Program-made: the position numbers and the translations under genes
In this document: piece after piece, positions 35,503 to 45,500 of the stretch
Layout: every line of letters starts with the position of its first letter
Numbering within the stretch: position 1 is the first letter of the stretch
Notes under the pieces: model-generated
The model's input: only the letters and a program-made list of their open reading frames with translations
Databases searched by the model: none
What the model was told of the DNA's origin: nothing
NCBI RefSeq assembly: GCF_015550595.1
Contig: NZ_JADNBB010000009.1
Location: 62,001-126,000 of the forward strand
Reading direction: 5' to 3'
DNA from: Parabacteroides goldsteinii
GTDB taxonomy: Bacteria; Bacteroidota; Bacteroidia; Bacteroidales; Tannerellaceae
DNA: 64,000 nt

Positions 35503-37763
35503 ATCATTTGTTTTATTTTATTTCCTAGTAATCCTTTGATAAATCCTAACGCTGCTTTCAGGCGTTCTTTAGCATTCTCTTTTTTATCCGTTACATAAGG
35601 AACGGTAATATTACGAAGAAACGGCAAGACATCCGACTGCAGCGGTAAATTGAAGTTTGCGACTTCCGATACATCCCCGACCTTAATTGTTATCGTCTTT
35701 TTGGATAAAACACAAAACATATCCTCATCCGTCGTATCGTCTCCGATCGCCAGAATAAAATCATAACGTTTTTTCAGCAGCAGCCGATTCACTTCTGAAC
35801 CTTTATTATATTCAGGGGATTTGATCTCAACCACTTTATTTCCTTGTATAATCTGCAAGTTCAGACGCATACAAATTGGATACAATGTATTGATCATCTG
35901 CTGAACCCTGAGAGAACCCAGCCAGACATCACACTCCCGGTAATGCCAGGCTAATGCCGTTTCTTTCATTTCCAGACGTGAATGAGGTGTTTTTTCCTCA
36001 AACTTATGCAGAATGAACAATAACCTGGTATCCCACTCTTCTTTCTTCTGATTCTTATGCCAAACCCCATCCTCTTTGTAAAAAGCGCCGTGTTCGGCAG
36101 CAAAAGAAATCGGTAAACCACCCAACCATTTTTCCAATGTCAAATGATCACGTCCACTGTTAATGACAACATGATTGGCCGGATCATCCGACAATTGTTT
36201 CAGAAAGTCAAGCAATTCGTGGGTAGGTACGGCATCTTCCGGACGCGCTTCAAGAGCAGCCAGGGTACCGTCATAATCCAATAGAATCAAACGTTGGCTG
36301 GCATTCCGGTAAGCTTGCCGGATTATTGCCGTCGTTTCTTTGGAGATCCGTTTGCTTCGAAGCATTTCATTTCTACGGAATGTTTCGTCCAGGCTGTTCA
36401 CAAAATCAGAAGCCCATTTCTCAACCGTCTGTACGGAAATGACAGCCTGCATACGTTGTAAACGTTCTTTCTGCTCTTCCACCGGCATTTCCAGGGCCCG
36501 ACAGATAGTCTGTTCTATCTGTTCAGTATCATTCGGATTGATCAGTAAAGCATCCGTCATTTCGACGGCGGCTCCTGCCATTTCGCTTAATATCAAAACA
36601 CCGGTCGTATCCGATTTGGCCGCCACATATTCCTTGGCAACCAGATTCATTCCGTCACGCAATGGGGTTACCAGAGCGACATCGGCAACGTAATACATAG
36701 CTGTCAGTTCCTCTAATGAAAAGCCGTGGTAAAAATAGCAAACCGGTGTCCAGTCCATTGTCGAGTAACGACCGTTAATTGATCCGATCTCCTCGTCAAT
36801 CCTAGTTTTCAGTTCCGCATAACTTCCTACGTGGTCACGGGAAGGGACAATCACCATAGCCAACGTTACCTTTCCATGATATTCGGGATGTTTTTCCAGG
36901 AAAGAGGAGAATCCCCATAGACGGTGCAAGATACCTTTACTGTAATCCAGGCGATCGACCGACAGTATCAGCTTGTTACTTCCGAACAATTTACGGGTCC
37001 GGTCGATAGCCGAGCGGACTTCGGGTTTTCTAGGTGCTTCGTGATAGAGTTCATAATTAATTCCCATCGGTAAAGCGTCCACCCGGACAATACGATCTCC
37101 CAACTGTATCTCATCCATCTTGAAATCGGTATGGAGTACTCGTTCCACAGCACTGATAAAATGCCGCATATAATCATGTGTATGGAAGGCTATAAAATCC
37201 GCCCCTAGCAGTCCTTTCAGAATTTCCGCCCGTTCCGGCAAAATACGGAACAGTTCATAAGACGGAAAAGGTATATGATGGAAATAGCCGATACTTAGTT
37301 CCGGACATGCTTTCCGTAACATAGCCGGAAGCAGCATCAACTGATAATCCTGTATCCATACTTGATCACCGGGCTTTACCCTACGGCATATTTCGTCACA
37401 AAAAAGTTGATTAACCACCTGATAAGATTGCCAGAAGCTATTCTTATAAAGAGTATATACAAAGAAGTAGTGGCATAAAGGCCAGATCGTACTGTTGCTA
37501 TATCCTTCGTAATATTTTTCGATATGCGATCCGGATAAAAAGACCGGATGAAAGTTCATTACTTCTAGCCTGGAACCGATCTCCATTTTCTCTTCCTCTT
37601 TGTCTACACATATACCCGGCCATCCTATCCAATGCCTTTCATAAGAAGTCCGTAGAGAATCCAAACCGGTAGTCAGTCCACCCTCACTCCGGGAAAACAC
37701 AAAGGCTCCGTTCTGTTTAGCGACTTTGACCGGTAATCTGTTTGATATTATATAGAGTTTCAT
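35499..37763 (-). CDS. otsAB: Trehalose-6-phosphate synthase/phosphatase fusion
   Basis: A 754-residue bifunctional enzyme. The N-terminal GT20 glycosyltransferase (residues 1 to about 460) has SEGGLTTGLDSL, IQDYQLMLLPAML, HTHDYMRHF, VDRLDYSKGILHRL and GMNLVAKEYVAAK, which bind UDP-glucose and glucose-6-phosphate. The C-terminal HAD phosphatase has LLDYDGTLAAL, VINSGRD and AIGDDTTDEDMF. Together they convert UDP-glucose and glucose-6-phosphate to trehalose. The start MKLYIISNRLP matches the family N-terminus; the ATG 45 bases earlier adds an unrelated tail. A CTTTG sequence just upstream may be part of the promoter. Confidence 0.93.
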   Translation of the reverse strand: MKLYIISNRLPVKVAKQNGAFVFSRSEGGLTTGLDSLRTSYERHWIGWPGICVDKEEEKMEIGSRLEVMNFHPVFLSGSHIEKYYEGYSNSTIWPLCHYFFVYTLYKNSFWQSYQVVNQLFCDEICRRVKPGDQVWIQDYQLMLLPAMLRKACPELSIGYFHHIPFPSYELFRILPERAEILKGLLGADFIAFHTHDYMRHFISAVERVLHTDFKMDEIQLGDRIVRVDALPMGINYELYHEAPRKPEVRSAIDRTRKLFGSNKLILSVDRLDYSKGILHRLWGFSSFLEKHPEYHGKVTLAMVIVPSRDHVGSYAELKTRIDEEIGSINGRYSTMDWTPVCYFYHGFSLEELTAMYYVADVALVTPLRDGMNLVAKEYVAAKSDTTGVLILSEMAGAAVEMTDALLINPNDTEQIEQTICRALEMPVEEQKERLQRMQAVISVQTVEKWASDFVNSLDETFRRNEMLRSKRISKETTAIIRQAYRNASQRLILLDYDGTLAALEARPEDAVPTHELLDFLKQLSDDPANHVVINSGRDHLTLEKWLGGLPISFAAEHGAFYKEDGVWHKNQKKEEWDTRLLFILHKFEEKTPHSRLEMKETALAWHYRECDVWLGSLRVQQMINTLYPICMRLNLQIIQGNKVVEIKSPEYNKGSEVNRLLLKKRYDFILAIGDDTTDEDMFCVLSKKTITIKVGDVSEVANFNLPLQSDVLPFLRNITVPYVTDKKENAKERLKAALGFIKGLLGNKIKQMI

Positions 37764-37903
37764 ATTGATTACGGGGCAAAGACTGTGCCAAAACAGCCCA
37801 TAAAACAACTTTTAGCTGACAATCAATAAGTTATAAAAGATGAATATAAATGGAAAAATCCGACTCCCTTTTAAAATGGAAGTGTCTTTTTCATTTTGGA
37901 AGG

Positions 37904-37915
37904 GTTCTTAAGAAC
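37904..37915. promoter_or_regulatory. 12-bp palindrome GTTCTTAAGAAC
   Basis: A perfect palindrome in the region between the trehalose operon and the peroxidase remnant. It shares GTTCTT/AAGAAC half-sites with 8173-8189 and 55556-55577. Confidence 0.3.
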
Positions 37916-37943
37916 AATACAATCTATGAACCAGTAGATAAAA

Positions 37944-38090
37944 TGAATGAGAACAAGCTGCTTACCCGTGGCATAATGGTAGTCGGCCAGGATGGCAAAA
38001 TTGTTTATGTGCAATATGTGAAAGACATCAATCAGTAGCCAGACTACAAAACGACAATTGCAGTTGTAGAGTTGACAGATGACAGTTGAG
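37944..38090 (+). pseudogene. Thiol peroxidase (Tpx) C-terminal remnant
   Basis: The frame reads ENKLLTRGIMVVGQDGKIVY, then VQYVKDINQ, a TAG stop, then PDYKTTIAVVELTDDS and a second stop. This matches the end of Tpx proteins (LLARAVFVLD..GKVVYVEYVPEITNEPDY). The N-terminal two thirds with the peroxidatic cysteine are missing, and the TAG interrupts the conserved N-E-P-D-Y region. It is a decayed copy. Confidence 0.7.
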
Positions 38091-38152
38091 CTTCGCGCTC
38101 GGTAAATAAATCGGTTGAAAGCCGAAATAACTGTCAACTGTCACTTGTCAAC
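38071..38152. repeat. 19-bp inverted repeat after lutC
   Basis: GTTGACAGATGACAGTTGA (38071-38089) and TCAACTGTCACTTGTCAAC (38134-38152) match as inverted arms apart from two bases. The interior holds a smaller TCGG/CCGA hairpin. The left arm overlaps the end of the peroxidase remnant. It may terminate lutC or be a small repeat element. Confidence 0.55.
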
Positions 38153-38189
38153 TTCAGAAATATTTCATTTCTGATAAGTGGTAAACCTA

Positions 38190-38771
38190 CTACCCTTTCA
38201 AAACCACTAACACCTTCATTGGCCCATGAGCTCCCAGTACTAAAGCCTGTTCAATGTCGGCTGTTTTGGATGGGCCGGAGACAAAGAAACCGTATTTATA
38301 GTCGGAACCTTCTATCTGCAGGTAGGCTTCATGCATATTATTAACCAAAGCATCTTTATCAATAATAATTACCAGGGCGGTCGTGATAAAATAAAGTGCC
38401 TTGAACTTCACCTGCTGTGTAATCCACACGGCACCATTCTCCGCTACCCCGAAACAGCCTTCTACAATGGCTAGATCGGTATTATTCAACTCCCGGGGAT
38501 CAGAAACGAAATCCGGGTTGAAGGTGGCACAAGTTATCTCCGGTAAGTTAGAGCCGATACGTTTTACCTCCGGAAAATGCCGGCAGATCAATTCATTAAT
38601 ATCACTCCCCGGCTGCCATACGACAGTCTGACCACCGGCTGCTTCCAGCGAATCGGAGAACTGTTTGAGCTTATCTTCGTAAGTGATTGCATCCAATGTG
38701 ATTTCCGGTCGTTCGTAACGTGTTCCGGTATGCTTGCGGATACGGAATAATATATCATCTTTTGTACTCAT
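38190..38771 (-). CDS. lutC: Lactate utilization protein C (LUD domain)
   Basis: A 193-residue LUD-domain protein. VWQPGSDINELICRHFPEVKRIGSNLPE, LAIVEGCFGVAENGAVWI and FFVSGPSKTADIEQALVLGAHGP are the family's characteristic segments; the last is the GPS-ADIE-LV-G-HGP motif. As part of LutABC it takes part in oxidation of L-lactate to pyruvate. It starts one base after lutB ends, third gene of the lutABC operon. Confidence 0.9.
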   Translation of the reverse strand: MSTKDDILFRIRKHTGTRYERPEITLDAITYEDKLKQFSDSLEAAGGQTVVWQPGSDINELICRHFPEVKRIGSNLPEITCATFNPDFVSDPRELNNTDLAIVEGCFGVAENGAVWITQQVKFKALYFITTALVIIIDKDALVNNMHEAYLQIEGSDYKYGFFVSGPSKTADIEQALVLGAHGPMKVLVVLKG

Positions 38772-38772
38772 C

Positions 38773-40140
38773 TTATTTTACTTTGTTTTTCTTCCACATA
38801 TCATTAAAAGACTCTTTGGCAAAAGCCGGCAGTTCACGTCCTTTTCCCCAGGCATTCAAACCATTGTATACCATAAAACGAGGCAGCTTATTAACCAACG
38901 GAGCAAACTTTAATGCCGTATTGAACAGCCCCGGACGTTCCATCAGGAACTTCATTCCACCGGACATCACCTTCTTCTCCGGACTGGCTTTGCCAAACTT
39001 ATCCAACTCCTGACGCCAACGATAAATCTGTTCGCCCAGATCGATCTTGACAGGACAGACATTCGAACAAGATAAACATAAGGAACAAGCCGACACATTA
39101 TCCGAATACTCCACAGGATTCTTCAGCATACCCAAATTAATTCCGATCGGACCGGGAATAAAATAGGTATAGGAATACCCCCCGCTACGTCGATAAACAG
39201 GACAGGTATTCATACATTCCCCGCAACGGATACAGTTCAGCGTACGGATATGATCCGGCCTGGCCAGAATATCGCTTCGTCCGTTATCCACTATAATAAT
39301 ATGGAATTCACCTCCATCAGCCGGCTTGCGGTAATGGGAAGTATATGAAGTGATAGGTTGCCCGGTACCGGAACGAGCCAGTAAACGGGTAAAGACTCCC
39401 AGAGCCTCCAGATCAGGAACAATCTTTTCCATACCCATCACAGCAATATGTACTTTTGGAAAAGAGGTTCCCATATCAGCATTCCCTTCATTTGTACAAA
39501 CAACGATCTCACCGGTGGATGCTACTGCAAAGTTCACTCCTGTCATGGCTACATCTGCATGCAAGAATTTTTCGCGCATATTCTTACGGACTTCATGTGT
39601 CAAGTAGGTAGGATCAAAGTTTCCTTTCTCCGTTCCCATCTCATGCTCCATCATTTCTCCAACCTGTTCACGTTTGATATGGATGGCCGGAAGTACGATA
39701 TGGCTGGGGGTCAGGTGCATTAACTGAAGGATACGTTCACCCAAGTCACTTTCTATAATATCAAATCCTTTTTCCTGAAGATACTCATTCATACGGCATT
39801 CTTCGGTCAGCATCGATTTGCTCTTTATCAGATTACGAGCACCATGCTGCTGAAGGATATTGCGAACGATCTCATTATGTTCGGCTGCATCTTTCGCCCA
39901 ATGTACGATCGCTCCGTTTGCCCTGGCGTTTTCTTCAAACTGTTCCAGCAATGTATCGAGGTGACTGTTTGAATACAGCTTAATATCACAAGCCAGTTCA
40001 CGCAGACGTTCCCATTCTGGAAGCGAACGGCTCATTTTATCTCTCTTGACACGAACCATCCAAAGTGTTTCGTCGTGCCAGGCTTCCTGTTTCCTGTTTT
40101 CAATGAAACGGGCAGCGGCTATTGAATGTTTTGTGCTCAT
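38773..40140 (-). CDS. lutB: Lactate utilization iron-sulfur protein B
   Basis: A 455-residue protein with an N-terminal LUD domain (about 60-300; GVNFAVASTGEIVVCTNEGNAD) and a C-terminal ferredoxin-like region with two cysteine motifs, CIRCGECMNTCPVYR and CSLCLSCSNVCPVKID, for two [4Fe-4S] clusters. It should pass electrons from lactate oxidation. It overlaps the lutA stop by 4 bases, so the operon is translationally coupled. Confidence 0.93.
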   Translation of the reverse strand: MSTKHSIAAARFIENRKQEAWHDETLWMVRVKRDKMSRSLPEWERLRELACDIKLYSNSHLDTLLEQFEENARANGAIVHWAKDAAEHNEIVRNILQQHGARNLIKSKSMLTEECRMNEYLQEKGFDIIESDLGERILQLMHLTPSHIVLPAIHIKREQVGEMMEHEMGTEKGNFDPTYLTHEVRKNMREKFLHADVAMTGVNFAVASTGEIVVCTNEGNADMGTSFPKVHIAVMGMEKIVPDLEALGVFTRLLARSGTGQPITSYTSHYRKPADGGEFHIIIVDNGRSDILARPDHIRTLNCIRCGECMNTCPVYRRSGGYSYTYFIPGPIGINLGMLKNPVEYSDNVSACSLCLSCSNVCPVKIDLGEQIYRWRQELDKFGKASPEKKVMSGGMKFLMERPGLFNTALKFAPLVNKLPRFMVYNGLNAWGKGRELPAFAKESFNDMWKKNKVK

Positions 40141-40877
40141 AATCCGGCGGCTAATATTTGAGTAATATGGATCGTTTGAATAGGCAGATGTTCACGTTTG
40201 ATAACACCTTCCATATGCATCAGGCAGGAACTGTCGGCACCGGTGATATATTCGGCACCGGTCTCCAGATGATCTTTTACCTTATCGTGCCCCATGCAGA
40301 CAGACACTTCGGGTTCTTCCACGGCAAACATTCCACCAAAGCCACAACATTCGTCTATGCGTTTCGGCTCTAGAATTTCGATACCGTTCACCAGTGCCAG
40401 CAAATCGCGCAATTTAGAGAAATAAGGGATATTCAACTCACTGGGTGACGACAAATGTAATTCGCGTACGCCGTGGCAACTGTTATGGATACTTACTTTA
40501 TGAGGGAAAACAGCCGGTAATTTATCCGGCTTTACGACGTCGTGAAGGAACTCACAGATATCATATATCTTACCACTGTTCAGGCAGGCATGCCCTCCGG
40601 TTTTCAATATACCCGGATGATTTTCTTTCACGAAAGCGACACAGCTGGCCGAGGGACCCACCACATAATCGTATTGCCGGAATAGTTCTTCCATACGAAG
40701 AGCCAACTTCAGCGACTCATTCTCGAAACCGGCATTTGCCATCGGCTGACCACAACAAGTCTGGTCCAAAGGGTAATCGACATCCAGGCCCATGTGTTTT
40801 AAGAGTTTGTAGGAGGCTACGCCTACCTCCGGATACACCGCATTGATATAACACGGGATAAATAGTCCTATCTTCAT
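40137..40877 (-). CDS. lutA: Lactate utilization protein A (CCG domain)
   Basis: A 246-residue (Fe-S)-binding protein with two cysteine-rich CCG modules: CCGQPMANAGF with flanking Cys, and DECCGFGGMFAVEEPEVSVCMG. These hold a heterodisulfide-reductase-like cluster. First gene of the lutABC operon, which oxidises lactate. No recognisable -7 box in the 115 bases upstream, where a weak GAAATCT/AGATTTC hairpin (40965-40983) sits next to the third susD end. Confidence 0.92.
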   Translation of the reverse strand: MKIGLFIPCYINAVYPEVGVASYKLLKHMGLDVDYPLDQTCCGQPMANAGFENESLKLALRMEELFRQYDYVVGPSASCVAFVKENHPGILKTGGHACLNSGKIYDICEFLHDVVKPDKLPAVFPHKVSIHNSCHGVRELHLSSPSELNIPYFSKLRDLLALVNGIEILEPKRIDECCGFGGMFAVEEPEVSVCMGHDKVKDHLETGAEYITGADSSCLMHMEGVIKREHLPIQTIHITQILAAGL

Positions 40878-40964
40878 ATCGGTTGATAAATTATAACATA
40901 AATATAACCACCCTTGTTCCGGTTATGTTCTTCAAAATCGTTATTTATCTGCGAGACCCGGATG

Positions 40965-40983
40965 GAAATCTAATTGAGATTTC
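40965..40983 (-). terminator. Small hairpin after third susD
   Basis: GAAATCT, 5-base loop, AGATTTC, ten bases beyond the susD stop codon. Short stem and no T-run; a weak candidate. Confidence 0.35.
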
Positions 40984-40992
40984 GACTTACAA

Positions 40993-42528
40993 TTACTTAT
41001 TCCACCAAACCGACGTTGTCAACAAATCGCTTCCCTGACGTGCTACCGCTTGCTGGTATTGTTCCTTATTCAGCTGAATTTCGCTGTTAGGATAAAGCAG
41101 ACGCGACGGAATGGTATTGATACCTATTGGGTCAAAATATTTGGTAATATCCTGACCGTCGACTGTTCCAGTCCATACAACATCCCCTTTTTTAATCAAA
41201 AAAGAAGGATAGCCGGTACGACGATATTCCGACCAAGCCTCATTTCCCTGCAACAACAGGGCGACCCACTTTTGTGTAAGAACCGTTTCGGCAGTGGCAG
41301 ATGTAACATTGGACAGGTAAGTTTCGATAGCAGTTTCCTGCACCCCCCATTTCTGCATCGAGGCACGGATACCACTCCTATAGTACTGTTCATCCCAGTT
41401 CTTATATTCGGAAAGGATAAATTGCAGTTCCGAATATTCCATCAGAACTTCCCGATAATCGCTTTTGTAGATTTCAGTACCGGGTCTGCTCACCTTGTCG
41501 GGGTTAACCAAGCTGGCGGTATACATATCCAGTCCATACGACTGCCCTATATATTCACCATCGATATTCGGCTGTGCAAATACGGCCAGGCGAGGATCTT
41601 CGATCGTAAAAGGTCCCCGTTTCCCTTTCAGGAAATCTACCAGGACATTACTTACTGCATAATCGTTACGATTCGCCAGAATAGTGGCCGCATAGAACGG
41701 GGCCTGGTTTGGGGCAGACGTTTCATAAGCCAGGGAAGCATTATCCTCGTTACTTTCAAAAATCGGATATGTGGAAGGGTTACTGATAATCTCCTTCATC
41801 CGTACATCTGCTTCCTGCAATTTGTGACGAACACGATTGGCGATACGCAAGCTCAGGCTGTTAGACAGTTTCTGCCATTTCGAAGCGTCACCGTTATAGA
41901 TGGCATCGCCCTGTCTAAAGGCGGGTTGGTCGACATCTATTTGCAGAGAGGCTTCTTTCAACTCGTTCAGCATATCTTTATAGATATCCTCCTGGATGGC
42001 ATATTGGGGATAAATGATGTCCTCTTCCGCTTTACCGGAGTCGAACGCCGGATTCTTTCCTGCATACGAATTATAAGGAATGTCCCCCCAGGCATCTGTC
42101 ATGATCTGGTAAGTCCAGACTTTTAAGATACGGGAAGCGGCAATCTGGTTTTCATTCGGGCCGTTGGCCGCAGCCTGCAGACGAGTCTCTTCACGGGTAT
42201 TCAACCGGATGATCTCGTCAAGGTTATTCTGTGCCAGATAAAGATCGCTCCAAACCGTATTACCGGTCGTACTCAGCCAGTAGTAGCGGTCGGCATCCGT
42301 ATAGGTATTGTTAGCCAGCCACTGTACATACAAGTCTGTTCCGCCTATCGACAAGGTAGTGGAACGGACAGCATTCATGATCTTTTTCTCTACATTCGAT
42401 ATAAGCGACTGGGTCGGGACTTCCTGCGGGCTGTTCGGGTCTTTGTTTATATCTCCGAAATCACTACATGCCGCAAACAGCATGGCAAAGCCTGTAAGGA
42501 GTATATGATGATATTTGATTCGTTTCAT
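40993..42528 (-). CDS. SusD-like surface lipoprotein (SusD-like_2 type)
   Basis: A 511-residue lipoprotein (Cys21 in AMLFAAC) that pairs with the SusC-like receptor 20 bases upstream. DINKDPNSPQEVPTQSLI near the N-terminus, TDAWGDIPYNSYAGKNPAFDSGKAEE and ASKWQKLSNSLSLRIANRVRH are typical of the SusD-like_2 branch, the same as the first SusD here. Substrate unknown; the nearest other genes encode lactate oxidation and pyrimidine precursors, so no clue. Confidence 0.9.
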   Translation of the reverse strand: MKRIKYHHILLTGFAMLFAACSDFGDINKDPNSPQEVPTQSLISNVEKKIMNAVRSTTLSIGGTDLYVQWLANNTYTDADRYYWLSTTGNTVWSDLYLAQNNLDEIIRLNTREETRLQAAANGPNENQIAASRILKVWTYQIMTDAWGDIPYNSYAGKNPAFDSGKAEEDIIYPQYAIQEDIYKDMLNELKEASLQIDVDQPAFRQGDAIYNGDASKWQKLSNSLSLRIANRVRHKLQEADVRMKEIISNPSTYPIFESNEDNASLAYETSAPNQAPFYAATILANRNDYAVSNVLVDFLKGKRGPFTIEDPRLAVFAQPNIDGEYIGQSYGLDMYTASLVNPDKVSRPGTEIYKSDYREVLMEYSELQFILSEYKNWDEQYYRSGIRASMQKWGVQETAIETYLSNVTSATAETVLTQKWVALLLQGNEAWSEYRRTGYPSFLIKKGDVVWTGTVDGQDITKYFDPIGINTIPSRLLYPNSEIQLNKEQYQQAVARQGSDLLTTSVWWNK

Positions 42529-42548
42529 AATTCTTTGTTGTTTGATTG

Positions 42549-45500
42549 TTAAAACTTAATACCGACAGTGAAACCATAGGTAACAGGTGAAGGGATATTC
42601 CCTCCATCGAGTCCCTGTACATTCCCGGAGCTCTGTGTAAAATCGGGATCGAAATACTTATTGGCCTTCCAGATTGTCCACACATTGTTGGCAAAGGCAG
42701 ATACACGCAAGTCTCTCACCACCGAACGGTTTGCCAATGGAATGGTATAACCGGCACTGATCTCTCGCAGTTTCACATACGAGGCGCTGAATACATTCTG
42801 TGCCTGCACTCCGCTGCTATGCGAACGTCCCCAGTCGAAAGCCGACACCTGCACATCGTTCGGACGAACGTTACTTACCTGGTAGGAACCGTCCGGATTG
42901 AAAGTAACATCCCCCTGTACACCTTCCAGCACCAAGCCGTTTTCCCGTATTCCCCCGGCTGCCGTAGAAGCAAGCGTACCGGAATACATACCATACTCAT
43001 GTGTAACAGAGTAAAAATGTCCCCCACTCCGTACATCGATCAGGAAACCGAAATCAAAGTTCTTATAACGGAAGCTGTTACGCATACCGCCCAGCCAGTC
43101 CGGAAGGATACTTCCCAGCGACTCGGTCTGTGCTGTCTTCACATAAACACCCTGGCTATTGACGACACGGTTACCCTGTGCATCGTACACATAGTTGAAA
43201 CCGGTCAACTCTCCGTAAGGACTTCCTACTGTTGCATGCAGATCGACAAAGGAAGAAGCTATCTGTAAGGTTTGCAGGTCACCATTCAATTTTTCTACAC
43301 GGTTGATATTTTTCGACCAGTTAAATATCGCTTCCCACTGGAAGTCGGGAGTCCGGACAGGAACAATAGTCGCCACTAACTCCACACCTTTATTACTTAT
43401 CTCACCGGCATTCATCCACTGACTGGTATAACCGCTTGAAGCAGCCAGGGGAACCCGCATAATCTGATTTTTCGTCCGGTTATTATAGTAGGTCAAATCC
43501 AGTCCGGCACGATTATTCCAGAACTTCAGTTCCAGTCCGGCTTCTACCGAATGAGTCAGCTCCGGTTTCAGACGTGCATTGTTCAATGTTACATCCAGTG
43601 CATAACCGGGGACGCCAGCGAAAGAGCTGCCCGTATATTCATAAGCACGTGACAGGCTGTAAGGATCGGTATCGTTTCCCACCTGCGCCCAACCCAACCG
43701 TAGCTTTCCGAAGGTCAGCCAGGGATATTCCTTTATGGCATTCAACTCGGAAAAGATGAAACTACCGGAAAAAGAAGGATAGAAATAAGAATTATCATCA
43801 GCCGGCAGCGTAGACGACCAGTCATTACGGAATGTAGCATCGAGGAAAAGCATATTCTTCCAGCCCACATTGATACTGCCAAACAGGGAGCGTATCTCTT
43901 TCCGGTAAGTCTTCTCTATATTCGATACGCTTCCGGCATTGCTCAGGTTATAATATTCGGGGATGATTAGTCCGCCCTGCGTTTCCGCATTATTGAGATT
44001 CCTCCGTTGCGACATCAGGTTCACTCCGGCAAAAGCGGTAAATCTAAAATCCTTTACATCTTTATTATAATGCAATATGCCTTCATAATTGAACTCCTGG
44101 AAACGCTGGATATTTTCTGAATACTTCGAAGTGGTACGGGAGTAAACGGCAATCCGATCCTCCAGGGCATAAGTATAAATGTCACCGTGTACTTTTGCCG
44201 TTGCTTTCAATCCATCTATGATATTCCATTCCATCCCGGCATTACCGTAAACACGATTTCGCTTTTCGTCCGAGTAACTCATATTGGCAGCCCAATAAGG
44301 ATTATCGATATATTTGGGAGCCAGGTTATTCCAGGCCGTTACATTCCATAATCGTTGTGAACCATCCGGACGACGGTAGTCGGAAAGTTCTTTATAGTCT
44401 ACCTGGTTCTGTCCCCATGAATATGCTTGCGTCATCACATTCCGGTTGGATGTTCCGGTCCAGGGACGACCTTTCACTCCCGTATTCATATAGTTGACCG
44501 AAGCAGTGAAAAGAAAATTACCTTGCTTCACACTACCGCCTGCACTCAGGTTATTACGTTGCAAATGAGAATTAGGAGTGGTACCGGTAGAGGTACGGTT
44601 GGAATAAGATACACGGAAAGTCGTGATATCGTTACCGCCGCGCACTGAAATATTATTATCGAACGAGACACCGGTCTTAAAAAAATACATCAGATCGTGA
44701 TCCGGGTATTTCCACTCTTTCGTCTTCAGATAAAGCGATGGATTTTCAGGATAGAGATTCTCCCAGGAAAGAACCTGCTGACCGTTATATCTCGGTCCCC
44801 AACTCTCATCGATCGCATAAGCAGGTACGTTATAGGTCTGCCCGTCGATCGTCACTTGATTGAAGGTCTGCTGGTTACTGGCTCCTCCACCATATAGCTT
44901 CTGCATTTCGGGGAAGTTCCGGCGTGCTTGGGTATCAAAACTCACTCCGGTACTGACGGATATTTCCGTCCGGTTCTTATTGGAACCTTTTTTGGTCGTG
45001 ATCAGGATCACACCGTTGTTAGCTCTGGAACCATACAGCGCCGTAGCCGAGGCACCTTTCAATACGGACATACTTTCTATATCATCCGGATTAATATCGG
45101 CAGCAGTATTTCCATAATCTTTATCACCATAACCGACAGCAGTCGTAGAACTACTCAGTTCGGCATTGTCGATAGGTGTACCATCGATCACATACAGAGG
45201 TTGGTTGTTTCCAAGCAAGGAGCTGACACCACGTACCAATACGCGGCTCGATCCACCCAGTGCCCCACCGGAGGTAGTCACCTGCAAACCTGCAACTTTA
45301 CCGGAAAGCAAACCGATCGCATTAGTCTGCCGCGACCGGGTCAGTTCCTCTCCTTTCAGGTCTTGTACCGAATAGGATAATGCTTTCTTCTCTCGCGAAA
45401 TGCCAAGGGCCGTTACAACTACTTCATCCAGTTGCTGCAAATCAGGAGTAAGAATAATACGCATAGGAACTCCGCTTCCGGCTTTTACTTCCTGATTTTT

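Noticed and set aside
37764-37808. Upstream ATG for the trehalose synthase
   Set aside because: The added residues are not seen in the GT20 family, and the predicted transcription start lies downstream of that ATG.
38041-38160. Possible CRISPR-like repeats of the ACAGTTGACAG type
   Set aside because: Only one inverted pair is present, with no regular spacers and no cas genes.
41050-42126. Plus-strand open frame of 358 codons opposite the third susD
   Set aside because: It lies wholly inside a clear SusD-like gene on the other strand and shows no family features.
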